Positions 62,822-64,000 of a stretch of 64,000 bases of DNA are shown piece by piece. The stretch lies in NCBI GenBank assembly GCA_016703065.1, contig JADJCU010000006.1, positions 180,985-244,984 on the forward strand, in the 5' to 3' direction. The notes below the pieces were generated by a model that worked only from the letters and a program-made list of their open reading frames with translations, made no database searches and had not been told where the DNA came from. The position numbers and the translations under genes are program-made. Origin of the DNA: a bacterium (lineage in GTDB: Bacteria > Electryoneota > RPQS01). Positions within the stretch are counted from its first letter, which is position 1. Each line of letters opens with the position of its first letter.

Positions 62822-63762
62822 CCTGACCGACGGCGGCGCCGTCCGCAGCAGAATGATCGTCCGAGTGTTTAATCTCAACCTCTTCGGTGACGAAGTAGGT
62901 GTTCAGGACTTCCATTATCTCCCGCACGCGCCCAAGCTCAAACTTGGTCGCTTCCATAACCTTCAAATCACCCGCGTCGAGCACGTCGTTCCGCAGTCTC
63001 AAATCCCGCGTCGATCAATCGCCTCTTTGTCTCTTCGTCGATTTCCGTCACGTCCGAAATCTGCAACGGCTCCGGCGCAAGGTACTCCGATTCCTTGATC
63101 GGCTCAATCGGTATTCCGGTCAGCTCAGAAGCCAATCGTAAATTCTGGCCGCGCTTGCCAATTGCAAACTGAATCTGATCGTCCGGCACGACCACGGTAG
63201 CCGTCTGCGCTTCGGAATCATATACCACTAACAATGGAGTCGCCGGCGACATCGCGCGTTTCACGAAAATCTCTGGATCCGCACTCCAGTGGATGATGTC
63301 GATCTTCTCTCCGCCCAATTCGCGAACCACGGCCTGGATACGGATCCCCTTCATGCCGACGCACGCCCCAACCGGGTCAATCCGCTTGTCGTGGCTCCGG
63401 ACAGCGATCTTCGTCCTGTCGCCGGCTTCGCGAGCCGTGCCCATCACCTCGAACTCGTTAATGTCCACAAGTTCGGCGTACGTGTCGCCGATGTCAAGGT
63501 CCCCGTCAATCGTCAACGCGCGCGACAATGGCATCTGTGTTACCGGATCTGCAACGTCGTCGTCGTCAACAATTTCCTTCTCGCAGAAAATTTCAATATC
63601 GCCCTTGTCAATATTGAAAATCACGTCGAAGTTCTCCGCGTTCCCGTATTTCTTCTTGATCATCGCGTGAAAAACGCCCTCGATGATCTCGCGAAATGCG
63701 TCGCGGTCAATGCTCTTGTCCTGAAGGATTTGTCCAATCGCTTCAACTATGGGAGTATTCAT
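62799..63762 (-). CDS. nusA: Transcription factor NusA without a visible S1 domain (frameshift near 63000)
   Basis: NusA binds RNA polymerase and RNA and controls pausing, termination and antitermination. The N-terminal polymerase-binding domain (residues 1-105) is present, ending GDTYAELVDINEFE. It is followed directly by VMGTAREAGDRTKIAVRSHD, the segment before the first KH domain. KH1 (DPVGACVGMKGIRIQAVVRE) and KH2 (IQFAIGKRGQNLRLASELTG) are complete. About 120 residues containing the rest of the linker and the S1 domain are absent, in frame. Near 63000 an indel splits the C-terminus, which continues in another frame as DVLDAGDLKVMEATKFELGR. Whether the lost S1 is real or an assembly deletion is unresolved. 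Confidence 0.88.
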
Positions 63763-64000
63763 CGTCTCGACTCCGCTGGTGACTTGAATTCAGGCAACAC
63801 CACTGCAGATAACACGTCAGCTTACTCCAATTGGTGCACCTGCGATTCAGCTTGCAGGGTCAACCCTGCCCGTCTCATCGTATTGTATCAACCGCCCGCG
63901 AATTTCCTTCGGACCCTTTGCGCCGGGAATACGCACCTTCAACAAACGGCCGACATTCTTGCGATACTGCCAGGCATCACGGAGTGGATAGTCTAAACCC
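63759..64000 (-). CDS. rimP: Ribosome maturation factor RimP, C-terminal part (partial, frameshifted)
   Basis: The gene enters from the right edge. GLDYPLRDAWQYRKNVGR and LLKVRIPGAKGPKEIRGRLI match the end of the first and start of the second RimP domain, including the PGLDRPL-type motif. The frame breaks near 63855. The next frame reads VTLQAESQVHQLE, then meets a TAA, and continues as ADVLSAVVLPEFKSPAESRR to a TGA overlapping the nusA ATG. At least one indel and possibly a second base error are involved. The position before nusA is the standard one. Confidence 0.75.

Overview
The window looks like one contiguous piece of chromosome from an uncultured, diderm (Gram-negative-type) bacterium of middling GC content. 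Evidence for a diderm is a TonB-dependent receptor, two lipobox lipoproteins, the murein-recycling ligase Mpl and a DUF6029-like outer-surface protein. A GTP-type PEP carboxykinase, a serine-palmitoyltransferase-like gene and several PEGA proteins would fit the FCB group (Bacteroidota/Fibrobacterota/candidate phyla). That placement is a guess; I see no marker that fixes it.

Layout. 1-4933 (+): DinG-like helicase tail, methylmalonyl-CoA epimerase, uvrC, purL. 4970-11534 (+): promoter, tRNA-Arg(CCG), a small membrane protein, a sphingolipid-type pair (PLP acyltransferase plus GNAT protein), comM, an AMP-binding enzyme and a DUF151 nuclease. 11640-18910 (+): promoter and the classic fatty-acid cluster yceD-rpmF-plsX-fabH-fabD-fabG-acpP-fabF-rnc, then a Nudix hydrolase. 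18912-31235 (+): thioredoxin-fold lipoprotein, tlpA, DUF6029-like protein, selA, nfeD, stomatin, PEGA protein, rluB, a 74-residue protein, selB and gpmI. 31220-35864 (+): surface-polysaccharide genes. 35868-41374 (+): folD, mpl, tRNA-Sec (selC), then a His-rich protein, a His-rich lipoprotein and a TonB receptor. 41436-44226 (+): pckG and a secreted protein, both followed by terminators.

From 44242 onward everything reads on the minus strand: leuS, an alpha/beta hydrolase, two DedA proteins, pcm with tRNA-Pro(CGG), rlmI, a SRAP protein, merR with tRNA-Pro(GGG), then dut, an M16 peptidase, pnp, rpsO, ribF, truB, nrnA, rbfA, a DUF503 gene, infB, nusA and the tail of rimP. The last set is the standard nusA-infB translation operon, read from the right edge inward. 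Genes are densely packed with many ATGA-type overlaps. No gap exceeds 300 bases; the largest are 11535-11691 and 41375-41520, each holding a promoter-like signal.

Two things dominate the reading. First, leuS carries at least five copies of a short GC-rich hairpin repeat, in frame, so the synthetase contains extra proline-rich peptides at four separate places. I see these repeats nowhere else in the window. This is the best candidate for something undescribed. Second, about twenty genes, nearly all essential, are broken by one- or two-base indels, often in short homopolymers. There are also larger losses in fabG and nusA and a TGA at a tryptophan position in infB. This pattern points mainly to uncorrected sequencing or assembly error, so those genes are annotated across the breaks as intact genes.
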